Positions 49,317-60,410 of a stretch of DNA of 64,000 nucleotides are shown here, one piece after another (position 1 is the first letter of the stretch; each line of letters begins with the position of its first letter). This DNA comes from Ailanthus altissimus. Its lineage: Eukaryota > Streptophyta > Magnoliopsida > Sapindales > Simaroubaceae. The notes below the pieces were generated by a model. That model made no database searches. It worked only from the letters and a program-made list of their open reading frames with translations, and had not been told where the DNA came from. The stretch is from assembly GCA_946807835.1 (NCBI GenBank), contig OX327702.1, positions 4,092,001 to 4,156,000 of the forward strand, written 5' to 3'. A program made the position numbers and the translations under genes.

Positions 49317-49721
49317 ACTTGATCCATTATGGGAGCCTAAACCCAAAATCAATCAAATTGGAGTCCAAGTCCATAATCAAGGTCCAAAACTACTAACCTT
49401 CTACCTAGAATCTTCTAGGGTGTGGTAATTAAGCATGTGAATAATTTAGAAGGATAGAGAAGAATGAAGAAGAATGAGGTGTATGGTTATTGTAATTTTG
49501 GATTAGTTTATTTGTGTGGTGTAGGATTGTTCTTAAGTAGTATAAATACCCCTCCCCATTTTAGTTTAAGCAATCAAGAAAAATTAAGAGCTTCTAAGTG
49601 AGTGAAGAAGCAAACTCTAATAAGAGTGAGTTGTAGTATCTTGTTTTTGAGTGAGAGTGCTCTTGTAATATTTGTTTGAGTTTGAATAAAAGTTGTTTGT
49701 GTGAGTGTTTCATTTCCAACA
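49304..49721 (+). repeat. Element E 3' LTR (418 bp)
   Basis: Equal in length to the 5' LTR and identical except for two A/G differences found by eye. Confidence 0.95.
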
Positions 49722-49726
49722 GGTTC

Positions 49727-51657
49727 CTCATAGAAGCTACCATCACTCCCCAGGGTGCTCTCGAGGTTCTTAAGTCGTCGACACTTGAGGAGGAAGGTAA
49801 TAATTTTGGTATTCGTCATTCCTTCAGGTTTTCTTTGACTATAAATACCTTATCTTGTTGCTTTTCTATTTCAGCTCTTCAAACTTTTATAGATGAATTG
49901 CTTGATGTACTATCGAGTTTATTTCCTCAGCGAAAGCCTAGGACTAAGAGAAAGGTCGCTTCGAATGGTGTCGAGGTTTCTAAGAAATGTGCTAGAGCTG
50001 AATCTACAAGTGGTTCCGATGCCCAAGAGGCGGTTCCAAATGTTTCAAAGACGCCTAACCTATTATTCTAGAGGTTTCTAGGGCTTTTGAGCCTACTTCC
50101 TCCGTGCAACTGCCACAAACTATTATCCTATTAATGTTTCTACAGAGATTCCTAAAGATGGAAGCACTACATAGTTTCTTGCTCCAAAGGAAGTTCCAAC
50201 TAAAGGTGCTGTGGAACTTAAGATGATAAAGATGCTGGTATTCCTGTAGGGGGAGTTGGTAATTTTTCTACCCTTTGTTGTTTGGATTATCAATTCCTTC
50301 ATACTAGTACTTACTCGTAGGGAGTCCACCAATTTTTGATGTTTCAGATTCAGACTACTCTATGGATATTGCCCCCTTCGCTGGTGTGGACACAGAGAGA
50401 ATGGGGTCTCGAAGGCGAAGTGATCCTAGCTCCTATCATAATCTTAAGGCTAGGGAGTACATGCTGCGATTTCACAAGAGCAGGGCAGCCATGTTCTTAA
50501 TAGTACTGTTCTTTTTTTGGACAGTAAGAGCACTTCTGCTATGGTACAAAGTTTGTTCTCCCAGGCGGATCAGAAGATTATTCCATTCGAAATAAGTGTA
50601 AAAGCTTGGTCCCGTGTCAATGCAGAATCAACTGCGAGGGCAAGCACCTTTTAATTTGCTTTGTTCGGCTTCTTAATGTCTTTTGCTAACCTGATTGATA
50701 TGACTCAAGCTATTCAAGATGGCTTCCTTGCAATGGAAGCTTTTAGGAGTTAGACAATAGCGAAGAGCAAGAAAATCAAACACCTTGTGAAGCTAGTGGT
50801 AGAGAAGCATGAAAAAGAGGTTTTCATTAAAAAGAGGAACATGATCCTTAGTTCGAACCTTGATCGGCTCGAGGGTGAGAATAAAAAGCTCCAAGCTAAG
50901 TTGGAAGAATTGTGAAAGGGTTCATAGATGCAACAGGAGCTGGAATGCCTATCTAGGGAGCTAAAAGAAGTGAGGAAAGTGAATGTGGAAGCACTATTAG
51001 GGCATGCTCAAATTCATTTTACCCTAAAAGAGTGAAAAAAGAATATCTTTCCTTGAAGGTGAAGTGGAAAATTTCCTTCAAGAGAAGGCTATCTTAGAGG
51101 CAGAACTAGACCGCCTTCATCGCAAGAAAGCTTCTTGGAGAAAAATGAAGTTTTGTTTCCAAGAATAGTTGCAGGCTCTGAATTCAGAGCTGATGCAGAA
51201 ACACCGCGAGTTGCAGGTAACAGCTAACCAGGTGACATCTAGTACGTTTTTTATGAAGCTCGCTGAGGATTGGGCTTTCCAATTGAGAAGGGTAGTTGAT
51301 AGCCTTCCCTTGACAGTTGAAGCTATGCAGAGAGACTACACTTCCCTCTATTCAGAGAAGACAGCTTCCGAGGCAAATTGGTAGCGTAAACTGACTATTG
51401 CCAAAGAAGTGTTTGATCGGGAAGTTAGAGTCGTTACTGCTCGCGGCTTTCGTCTTGGATTTCACTATGTGAAGGATTCTGCTTTGTATGGGATGTTGCT
51501 AAAGGATGTGGATGCCTCTTGCGAGTTCTATAAGGGTCGTTCTACAAGCGCTTAGAAGATGATCACAAATAGATCAATTGTGAGTTTACCGGAGAGAGAG
51601 TAGAGGACCAAGATCTGGATGTGGTGGATCTTTCTCCGGATTCCCTTTAGTATAGTT
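49727..51657 (+). pseudogene. Antisense extra ORF of element F, C-terminal coiled-coil part
   Basis: It continues the plus-strand frame across the copia insertion: RFLIEATITPQGALEVLKSS, then a probable intron (GTAATA at 49797 to TTTCAG at about 49872), a basic region, and from about 50750 a long heptad-rich segment (for example 51169-51384, LNSELMQKHRELQVTANQV). It ends near 51650 after KEVFDREVRVVTARGFRLGF. Several stops show that it is not functional. The layout resembles hypothetical proteins with a long C-terminal coiled coil found antisense in Tat elements; function unknown. Confidence 0.6.
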
Positions 51658-52394
51658 TGCTTTTTGCGTTTTGATTCATGTAACCAAAACTCATGAGATT
51701 TAATACAAGCATTTGTTTCTTTTTAATACTTGCTTTGACCTTTTATTGTGAATGCTTTATTGATAGGAAGAAAACGTTCCTTATAGATTGCATTACTTTT
51801 ACGAAAGTTTGAACTTTGTTTCTAAGTGAAGGTTCTAAATGTAAACACTGAGAGAGGTTGGTTTATTTTGCGAACTCCTTTACTAAGTGGACTTTATCTA
51901 AATCTTGTTCCTCTTGGAAGAGCTTTTGCTTAGGTGTTTTTTCATTCTAGGAAAGTTTTTTACATTGTTCCTAAGTAGTTTTTCAAGAAGATTCTCATAA
52001 TTAGATAGATCTATATGTGTTCTATTGGAGACTTGTTCCCCTGATAATGCTTGCTGGCCGTTTTAGAAGGATACTAGGTTCCTTGAGAGTGCATGTTTTA
52101 ATTGGGGAGGATGTATGATCCTTTGTGGTAGGTCAGCACTTTCTGAGAGTGTTATTTTTTTCTTGAATCTTTGTGGATATTTTTGTGGGGATGGCGTTTT
52201 GAGTCTATCATGGAAGTTTAATTTGCTTATGTATATTGGGTATTTGAAACTTGTGTAAGGAAGTTCGATTTATTTCCATAATAAGAGGGTTGGAACCTTG
52301 TAAGAAATTTGTTGGTTGCTTCTTAATTGGGGCTTTTAGGAGCCCAAGTAAGGAAGAATTTCATTTGTCCATTTTTCTCTTACGTTGGAGGGTC
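51658..52394. other. Element F, non-coding region between antisense ORF and tandem repeats
   Basis: No coding potential or known sites are recognised. It is part of the long region between pol and 3' LTR. Confidence 0.5.
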
Positions 52395-53040
52395 CTATTT
52401 TGCCGTCTCCCTTCCTGGTAATGATTCCAGATGGTGTGAAGGAACAATAGGACATTATATACAATTTTGTGAATTATTTGTGATAATTTCTTGTAATGGT
52501 TCTAGGATGCATAAGGGAGCAATAGAACCTTACATACAGACCTAAAGGGATTAATTTTTTTACCATCTCTCCAAAATGGTAGTGGATGATTACTTGTGGC
52601 CATTTCTGGTAATGGTTCTAGGCCACATAAATAAGTGATAAGACCTTACATACGAACCATCTCCTCAAAATGACAATAGAGGATTACTTGTGACCGTTTC
52701 TAGTAATAGTTTTAGGCTGCGTAAGAAAGCAATAGGACCTTACATAAAGACCTAGGGGGATCATTTTTTGGCCATCTCCTTAGAATAACATTGTTCATGT
52801 CTGGTTTTGGCAACGATTTCAGGCCATGTAAGGGAGCAATATGACCTTACATACGAACTTATGGGGGGATCTTTGTTGACCATCTCCTCAGAATGGCAAT
52901 TAGAGGATTGCTTTTGGCCATATCCTCTCCTAGTAATGACACCAAACCATTTTATCCTGTAAGGGATCAATAAGACCTTACATGTGGGTCTAGGGGGATC
53001 GTTTTTTTTTTCTACCATCTTCTTGGAATGGCAGTGCTTT
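52395..53040. repeat. Degenerate tandem repeat (about 75-130 bp period) in element F
   Basis: Units carry GTAAGGGAGCAATAGGACCTTACATAC at about 52436, 52509, 52626, 52720, 52826 and 52958 (that word is given here for location; units differ), each followed by CATCTCCTCAGAATGGC-type words. Minisatellites between pol and 3' LTR are common in Tat/Ogre elements. Confidence 0.85.
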
Positions 53041-53202
53041 CCATGTTTGAAATTTTAATCATATGTGGGAACGTTGGTTTCATTATTGTAATAAGTGATG
53101 AGACTATATTGAATATTTATTCAAGAAAATTTATTTGAGATATGGGAACAAGAAATATAAAGGAAGAAGTCATACATAGAACTTCTTCAGCGTAGATATA
53201 TT

Positions 53203-54300
53203 CTAAAGGATCAGGATAAGGTTCCTATCCATATCTTGTAATAAGAAGGCTCCTTTATCTAGTTTCTGCACGACTTTATAATGTCCTTCCCATATTTCTG
53301 CCATCTTTCTAGCATTGCCTTCATTTTTAATTTTGAGTGCCTCCCTTAAGATAAGGTTACCTTCATTAATCTTATACTTCCTAATCTTGTTATCATAGTG
53401 TCTTTTCATTTTTGCTTTTTAAACTGTTGTGTGGCCTATGATTTCTCAAACTTCATCTTTTAGGTCTTTTGCCGTGGTTAGGGGTTTATGATTAAGTTCC
53501 AGTTGTATTGTCTTTGTCCTTAAGGTTAGGATGAAGGCTTCTGTGAGAAGTACTGCTTCTACCCCATACATTCAGGAATATGGTGAGGTTCCCATTGATT
53601 TATTCTCGATTGTTCTATAGGCCCAGAGCACTTTTAGAAGTTCTTCAAGCCATCTACTCTTTTTCCATTCCAATTTCTTCCATAGTATAGTAAAGATAGC
53701 TTGATTGGAAATTTTGGCCTGACCATTTCCTTATGAATAATTACGAGAAGAGAAACACTGTTGTATTTTAAACTTGTTACAGAAGGAAGTAACAACAACG
53801 TTTAAAATTGCTTCCCATTATTATATGCAATGATCTGTGGTATTCTGAATCTAGTAATGAGATTCTTCCAGATGAAGCCTTTCACTCCGATTCTAGTAAG
53901 TTGTTGTAAGCCTCTGCTTCAACCGATTTACTAAAGTAGTCAGTAGCCAATAGAATAAACTATTTCCCTTCTATAGTAGTTAGGAGTAGTCCTACAATAT
54001 TTATCCCTTACTGAATGAATGACCAAAGGCTGGATACCTACCGTTAGTAGGCTAGTGGATGAGCGCAACATGCTTTTGGCATCTTTTGCATTTCATGATA
54101 TATTTTGCTGCATCTATTTTGATTTATGGCCAGAAATATCCTTGTTATTTTGTAGGCTAGGCTTTATATGCTTGAATGGTTACTACATAATCCTTTATGT
54201 ACCTCTACCAAGATTTTGTACCCTTTTTCAATCATCACACATCTCATATATATATTTGAGAAGGATCTTCTATACAGATGCTCGTCAATGATGGTGAATC
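53203..54300 (-). pseudogene. Element F integrase remnant
   Basis: 53203-53409 encodes the integrase C-terminal domain: KRHYDNKIRKYKI, then EGNLILREALK and IWEGHYKVVQKLDKGAFLLQD, the typical R-x-Y-N and W-E-G-P-Y/V motifs of plant gypsy integrases. Upstream on the minus strand, to about 54300, is the integrase core, too broken to mark its catalytic residues with certainty. Confidence 0.85.
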
Positions 54301-54676
54301 TTTTTGCTCTAGCTTATAGAATTTTTACTTGCTTTCTTTCCTCGGGAAGCTTTTCTTCCTTAAGATATTCAATGTACGGCGTCATCCAGTCTGTCCTAGT
54401 TATGATTTCAAGCAGTATTCCTGTTGATGGATCCTTTTCATCTTCATCTTCATTTTTATTTTTTGTTCTTTCTCTTTCTGTTAAAGGAACTATTGTGATT
54501 AGGGGACTTGTGAATGAGGCTTCCTTCTCACAGCTTGTCTGTTTCTACATTCTTCTCTCTTAGAATCTGCTAGAGTGTGATGATTTTGAATTGGAAAGCT
54601 ATCTGTTTTACTATGCTTAAGATCTTTTGCATCTTTCTTCCTTAGTTACATATTCGTTATTCCACTGGGAAGTAAT

Positions 54677-54865
54677 TGTCAGGACTATGTGGGATCCACC
54701 AACTCCTTGGTCCACCGGCTGGATAACACCTCAGAGCCACCAGCACACCCACATATCCAGCTCAAGTTACCTGTGCCCCCAAGGAATCAAACCCGGGATC
54801 TCATCCATATAATGCCTTACGAGTTCGTTCTTGTACCCATTAGGCTGCGCCAGCTTGGCTCTGAC
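54677..54865 (-). mobile_element. tRNA-derived SINE copy in element F
   Basis: On the minus strand it reads box A TGGCGCAGCCTAATGG (about 54837-54852), box B GGTTTGATTCC (54783-54793), then a body with GTGGGTGTGCTGGTGGCTCTG and an end near CATAGTCCTGACAA. It matches the copy in the LTR of A (6238-6415). It interrupts the second RNase H region. Ends are approximate. Confidence 0.78.
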
Positions 54866-54869
54866 TAGT

Positions 54870-55123
54870 GGACTCCAGTTCAACGACTGAGGTGGGCCCC
54901 ATACCTCAGCAGTAATGAGCGTGGAATCGGTCTTTATCATCAAGTTCTTGATTGAGAGGGTTGGAGCTACCTTCAATCCCTTGATCAAGGCTTTATACTC
55001 AGCTTCATTTTTTGACATAGGGGTTCGTAGCTTGATAGCGTATTCTAGCACCAAGCTATCTGGGTTGTGCAAGTGTAATCCAATTTCTGCTCCTTTATTG
55101 TTGGATGCTCTATGGATGTGCAT
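54870..55123 (-). pseudogene. Element F second (archaeal-like) RNase H remnant
   Basis: The minus-strand frame reads NNKGAEIGLHLH, LEYAIKLRTPMSKNEAEYKA, LIKGLKVAPTL and LMIKTDSTLI, the standard blocks of the additional RNase H of Tat-type gypsy elements, with catalytic Glu in NEAEY and Asp in TDS. The sequence stops matching where the SINE begins. Confidence 0.85.
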
Positions 55124-55288
55124 CGTCTAAATCTATGTGGTCTACCCAAAATTCGTAAGCAGTGAATCATTTAAGGATTGAGGCTCATACTCTAGTAGGA
55201 AGTTAATGAGTACTTGTCCTTTGATGGCTATGCGGGGTTGGAAGCTTAGATCTAAGTGAATTAGCCTCATGGCCATCTTTGTTACCCT

Positions 55289-55471
55289 TCATATAGCATC
55301 TGGTCTTGACAAGATTTGCTTGATTGGGTAGAAAGTGTATACTATAATCGAATGCGCCTTAATGTAGTGTTGGAGCTTATCCTTTTCATAAGTCAACACT
55401 AAGATGAGTTTTTCCGCTGCTAAGAAGTGAGTTTTTGAATCCGTGAGGACTTTGTTGGTGTAGAATATTGG
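55289..55471 (-). pseudogene. Element F RNase H remnant, left part
   Basis: QRPIFYTNKVLTDSKTHFL, AEKLILVLTYEKDKL and IIVYTFYPIKQILSRPD are the conserved end of the gypsy pol RNase H. The frame is cut at QRP by repeat X and resumes at 56866. Confidence 0.88.
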
Positions 55472-55475
55472 TCTC

Positions 55476-56860
55476 TGATGCAATATTTCTATATCATAAA
55501 ATTAAGTGCAAGTATATACTATCGTATGCAAGTAATAAAGGGATTAATTAGTCGGATGTCGAACCTACAGGGATAATTTCTTCTTTTTAACCAATTACTA
55601 AAATTATGTCTTCCTAATAATTATTCAGAAAAATAATAATCTAAGAATGAATGTAAGAAATATAAAAGCAAAACACAATGCAAAGAAACTTAGGTGATAA
55701 CAATGTAGAGAAAACTTAGGATTAATATTATCCCTCAATATGCTTTTTAATGATTAATCTTCTAATATTTAACTCACTTAGTCTTTATTATTGATCAAGA
55801 CGCTAATGTATTCACAAGCCTCTTCCAAGGTCATGCAAGTATACCATAATTTACCAAATACCTATATTCCTATGGTACTTGTAATAAACTAAGATTCATT
55901 AAGATTAGGTCTTATTGATCATACATGCCAACTAGGTATATTTCTATCCTAAGTTGAAACTTGCATATGTAGCATTGAATGTTACTCTACAATCATGCAT
56001 CAAATTACCTAGGTCTAAATATATTGATTCCTCTTCCAAGTTTATCAACATATTACCAAATCGTTCACCATATATTGACCAAATATATTAAAGCATTAAG
56101 CACAAGTAATTTAAATAATAAAGGACTCAGTTTATTAAATATTAAAAAGATATAACAATTAAGCGCACATATTGAGTTCAAATATTAACCCTAGAAAATA
56201 AGTTTAGTTCATAGCTACTAGAGAATCACAACAATAAAAATAAAAATAAAACATGATACAATCAATTGCAAACCGATGTAGACGTCGAATTACTCTTGAT
56301 TGATGTTGCTCTAGACTCTTGGTGCTCTTGAACTGCTCTAAGCTCTCTTTAGGTTGATCTAGGTTCTTCTCTGGTCTCCTTTTTACGTTTAGGGTCAAGT
56401 GGCCTTTTATAGGGTTTGATTTGAACTTAAAAAACTCAATTCTGGTCACACTAGGATTCGCGCTACCGCTGGCGCGCTATGCAGTTGTCGCTGGGGCGCT
56501 GCATGAAAACGGCTTCATCGCTGGAGCGGTGAGTTGATAGCGCCGGGGGGGCTGAATCGTCACTGGCGCGATGACTATTTGGCGCTGGAGCGCCAGATGA
56601 GACTTAAACATGTCTTTTTCCTATTTCGATCACTATTCCAGAGCTGGGGCGACAATACTTGTGACGCGGGGGTGCTGGACTCATATTTTAAAAACGTTAT
56701 ATTTTAGTCCCTGGTTTTGCTCCTTTTGCATTCTTTCTTTAAATTTTGTTTAAGTCCCTATAAATAAAAATAAAGCACATAAATAGCCATCTATTCTTAT
56801 AAAATGATAAAATATCAAAATAAAATCGTGAGAAAATATATAACAATTTTGCCCTTATCA
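55476..56860 (-). mobile_element. Non-coding repeat X, copy 2 (1385 bp)
   Basis: It splits the RNase H reading frame of F. Plus-strand ends are TGATGCAATA and GCCCTTATCA, flanked by GTCTC (55471-55475) and ATCTC (56861-56865), a target duplication with one change. Minus-strand ends TGATAAGGGC and TTGCATCA look like an LTR. On that strand a TATA-like CTATAAAAGG lies at about 56411 and a GC module with GCGCTGG/GGCGCTGCA words is at 56458-56680. It has no ORF. It is homologous to 12080-13852. Alternative: a non-LTR non-autonomous element. Confidence 0.78.
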
Positions 56861-56865
56861 ATCTC

Positions 56866-57990
56866 TACTATCTCTTCTTCCTTTACTAGAGCTACATTAA
56901 TAGTTTTAGTAGAGATAGCAAAATAGAGGTATAAAACCTTATTAAAAAGCACTATTGAGAGCATTAGAGGACTTTTCAAGTATTCTTTTAATTTTTATAG
57001 AGCTTCCATTTGAGCAGGGCCCCAGATATCTCTTGTCTTTGCTTTTAGTATTTAGAAGAATGGTCTTCATTTATTTGACCTTTGAAATGAATCAATTTAG
57101 AGTCGCTATTCTCCCAATTAACACTTGGATCTTTTTAGGAGTGCGTAGAATCATTAAGTTATGCATTGCCTGAATTTGGGATGGATCTGCCTTAATTTCT
57201 CACGCGCTGATAATATGCCCTAAAAGGGCTCTGGATGAGATTTCGAAGATGCATTTCATAGGGTTTAGCCATATCTTGTACTTTCGAAGGATATCGAAGA
57301 CTTTCTATAAATCTACAACGTTTCTACTCTTTTTTTTTTTTACCATAATGTCATTGGTGTAGGCTCTACTATTCACCCTATCAGGTTCCTAGGTCTTGTG
57401 TAAAAGCCTTTGGAAGGTAGCATTGGCCTTTTTGCGACCGAAGGGCATCACTTTAAACAGTAGGTTCTGTGTTCTATAATGAAGCTAGTTTTCTCTTCAT
57501 CTTCACTCACCATCTTGATTTACTTGTAACCACCGTAAGCATCTTGGAATGATAGTCATTCATACCCAATAGTGGCATCAACCATTTGGTTTATCCTTAG
57601 CAAAGGAAATGAGTCTTTGGGCGTGACTTTGTTCAAGTTCATATAGTTTATGTAGACTCTTCACTTTCCATTATTCTTCCTAATTACTATTACGTTAGAG
57701 AGCCACTCAGGATATTTTGCTTCCCTGATAAACCCAATTTTGAGTAGTCAGTCTACCACATTGCTAATTATCTGGTTTCTTTTAGGCGCAAAACACCTTT
57801 GCCTCTGTTTAACTAGTTTATTTTCCTCTTATATATTTAGTCTGTGACATATGACTTCTAGGTTGATACCAATCATGTCTTTATAGCTCTAGGCAAAGAT
57901 ATTTCTATTTTTGATCAGGAGTTATATTAACTACTAACACTCCCCTTTGGTTAGGGATATCCCGATGAAGAATTTTAGATTGAGAGTTAA
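56866..57990 (-). pseudogene. Element F reverse transcriptase and RNase H remnant
   Basis: Near 57500-57575 the minus strand reads a degraded copy of the S-F-x-D-A-Y-S-G-Y-x-Q-I reverse transcriptase motif (visible as LSFQDAYGGYK then a stop). Around 57330-57440 lie remnants of the following palm region, and 56870-56930 encodes NVALVKEEE, which joins to QRPIFY beyond repeat X. Multiple stops are present. Confidence 0.8.
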
Positions 57991-58108
57991 AGGGTCTAAA
58001 ATTACTTCTTTAGTTTTTTCCGTGCTTGGCGGCATGTATTCTTTTTAGATAGCACGTATTCCTTTTTCAGGCAAAACCCTATTTAGCCACCAATCATTTT
58101 ATAAAATT

Positions 58109-58500
58109 TCAAATTGACTTTTTCCTCAGAAGGAAAGACTCTTGTGATTTTCTTCCCAGCATTCTCCTCAATCTTCTCCTGGTTATTATGAAAGCTTTCA
58201 AGGAGTTAGCGTAACACTGCTTAGCTTCTAGCTGTTCACCCTTGATATCTAAAGTTTCTTTCCTTGTTACCGAGATAAAATGGACAACCTGGTACAACGT
58301 TAAAGGTACTACTTTCATGTAAACCACTCATCTAGAGTAGCGTTTGACTGTAACATTATAGGCAGCGAGTGCTTTGACCACCAAGTAGTTGACTTCTAGT
58401 ATCTTCCTAGTCGTGATACTAATAGGGTTATAACTATTTTCACTTGAACATTTTCACCTTCGAAGGCTATTAGTTCAGTACTGCACTATCTCAATTCTTG
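58109..58500 (-). pseudogene. Element F protease region remnant
   Basis: The frame includes VVHFISVTRKE, IKGEQLEAKQCYANSLKA, the block that follows the aspartic protease in Tat-type elements (consensus G-D-Q-x-x-A-R-x-C-Y). The protease catalytic motif itself could not be read with confidence. Confidence 0.7.
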
Positions 58501-58786
58501 GGTCTTTAGCATGAGTCCTTGGAAGGCTTCCCAGTACAAGACATTTTTGCACTGCTTCTGCTATTTACACGGACTCTCTTTACAAGGGTCCTACTGATGT
58601 GAAGGGTCTGACAGCCTTTTTTTAAGCCCATGCTACTATTTCTAAGTTGTAGCTTCCTATGTTGCTTAACTCTCTATTAAAGTAGTAGAGGAAGCTCCGG
58701 ATGGACTTAATTGTGCCTTACTTCATCGAAAACAAATTTGATGCGGTCTTTTTTCCTTTTCAGTTTTGCAGATATTATTTGATGAA

Positions 58787-59450
58787 TCATTTGGTCAACT
58801 CTTCAAATAAAGATATGGAATTTGGTAGTAAGCTACGAAACCAGATTTGAGTCGGTCCCTTCAAACTCGAGTGGAACACCATGTACTTCAATGCTTCGTT
58901 ATAGGCATGCATGATCATTTTGGAGTTGAATTGGAAAATGTGTTCTTTTGGATCACTATTTCCATCGAATGGATGAAAATTAGGGATGTTGAACTTATCT
59001 AGCTTTGAAGAGAGCTTAATAGCATATGTGAAGGGATCTTGGTTGACCCTTTTTACCATTAGGGATACATCATCCATGTGCTATGCCTAGTTCTTTCTAG
59101 CGTACATGATCTCCACTTCCCTCGGGATGGAAGCCTTCATGTCTTCTTTTTCTTTAAAGGTTATGGCCTCTAAACTAGGTTCTGAATCAATATAAGTGTT
59201 CAATCCCACTCTCCTGAGAACCCTCTTAAAAGCTTGAGTCATAGTAGGAGGAATGTGTAGATTTACTAGGAGTTAAAACAAGTCTTCCTCTTAGTTTCCA
59301 TCATCTCCATCCCCTTGTATCGTCATTATCTTGTTCCAAAGCTCTAGGTTTTTGTTCCGATATTTCTTGATATTCTTGATCAATTTAGTAAAGAAGGCGA
59401 CTGATCCAAAAGTGAGTTCATCACTAAGGGCAACAATTTCTTAAGTAAGG
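58787..59450 (-). pseudogene. Element F gag remnant
   Basis: 58787-59077 encodes NIPNFHPFDGNSDPKEHIFQF, ALKYMVFHSSLKGPTQIWFRSL and SISLFEELTK, a textbook retrotransposon gag domain (F-D-G-x-x-D-P, W-F-x-x-L). The N-terminal part to about 59450 is open only in pieces. Confidence 0.88.
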
Positions 59451-59560
59451 GACCCTTCATAAGGGTTTCAGAATTGGTAAGGTTGCTCGGTTGTGGGTTT
59501 ATGATTACTATTTAAAGAATTTTGGTAGTGAAGAATTTGGGAAGTCTGGTGTTTGAATGA

Positions 59561-59578
59561 GAACACAAATGGCACCAC
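59561..59578 (-). other. Element F primer-binding-site remnant
   Basis: The minus strand reads GTGGTGCCATTTGTGTTC directly beside the 5' LTR, close to the TTGGCGCCGTTTGTGGGAAC type found in Tat elements. Confidence 0.6.
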
Positions 59579-60405
59579 TAAAGTTCTTAATTTTTTAGAA
59601 CCTTAAGAATTTACTTTTATGCCCTTGAATCTTCGAGCTATTTCTGAGAATAGTCTTCTGTCAATGTTAGAATGGTTTCAAGAATGTCTCTTAGGGACAA
59701 GGCCGTCCTCCTACAAAGAAAAACACTCTAATGCTCAAGTTAGTAAGAGCAAGAGAAATCGAGTGCTGTATGTGGGGGAATGTTTATCAGACAAGTAAAA
59801 TGTTGCTATTTTGTGTGTGGGTGCTCTATGAGATTATTCAAAAGACTCAAGAGTGCTTTGTCCTAGCTATGCTTTCTCCTGTATTTTTTTTGAATGAATG
59901 TAAACATATCATGTGTACCTTTTTAAAGTACAAAGTGGCAGAGTTTAATTCATATACCAATTTATTTATGATAATGCTGAGATTTTATCATAATGTGATA
60001 ATATGATAAAGTTATCATACTATGCAATGAGGTTTTAACCAATATACAACAATCATAACCTTAATCGGATAAAACTAATTCGGTAAAAAAAATCTATAAA
60101 GAAGAAGTATTTGAACCTGATTTAAGTTCTCTATCCGTTTCTTGATGGAAAATATTAAGGCACTTAAGTTTGATCGGAACTTAACTTCTCGAGTTAGGTT
60201 TGGACTCTTCTTCTAAAGGGCATTTCAATATTTGCAATCTTAGTGGGCCTGTATTTCGGTCTGACAATTTTTAGCCTTGTTAGTTTTTCTGTCAGCCTTG
60301 CTATCAGTTCTAGGCTCACGCTTTTGGGCTTTTAATTAAACCTTTTAAGTGATTCTTTAATTACCTTTAAGCCATGTTGGGCTGTATCCAATTATGAGCC
60401 CAACA
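59579..60405 (-). repeat. Element F 5' LTR (827 bp)
   Basis: It ends GAGCCCAACA, followed by ATAAT. It is homologous throughout to 42621-43444, with many substitutions, so F is old. Confidence 0.88.
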
Positions 60406-60410
60406 ATAAT

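Larger units (their letters stand above)
44364..49721 (+). mobile_element. Ty1/copia element E, complete, recently inserted, inactivated
   Basis: LTRs of 418 bp (44364-44781 and 49304-49721) differ at two positions that I can see (near 44566 and 44717 versus the equivalents 4940 bp on). PBS, one gag-pol frame and polypurine tract are in place. Flanks are AGTTC (44359-44363) and GGTTC (49722-49726), a target duplication with one change. It is inserted into element F and is clearly younger than its host. It is a different copia lineage from the elements at 1-30 kb, with short LTRs. Confidence 0.95.
42621..60405 (-). mobile_element. Ty3/gypsy element F, Tat-type, decayed, with three nested insertions
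   Basis: The LTRs at 42621-43444 and 59579-60405 are homologous along their length. ATAAT flanks both outer ends (42616-42620; 60406-60410). Read on the minus strand the order is PBS-like site, gag, protease, reverse transcriptase, RNase H, second RNase H, integrase, tandem repeats, antisense ORF, 3' LTR. Two RNase H domains and an antisense ORF are known for the Tat group. The element hosts copia E, repeat X copy 2 and a SINE. Without them it is about 10.9 kb. Confidence 0.9.

Noticed and set aside
52395..53040. CRISPR-like array
   Set aside because: Units are diverged and 75-130 bp long without uniform repeats and spacers; this is a retrotransposon minisatellite in plant DNA.
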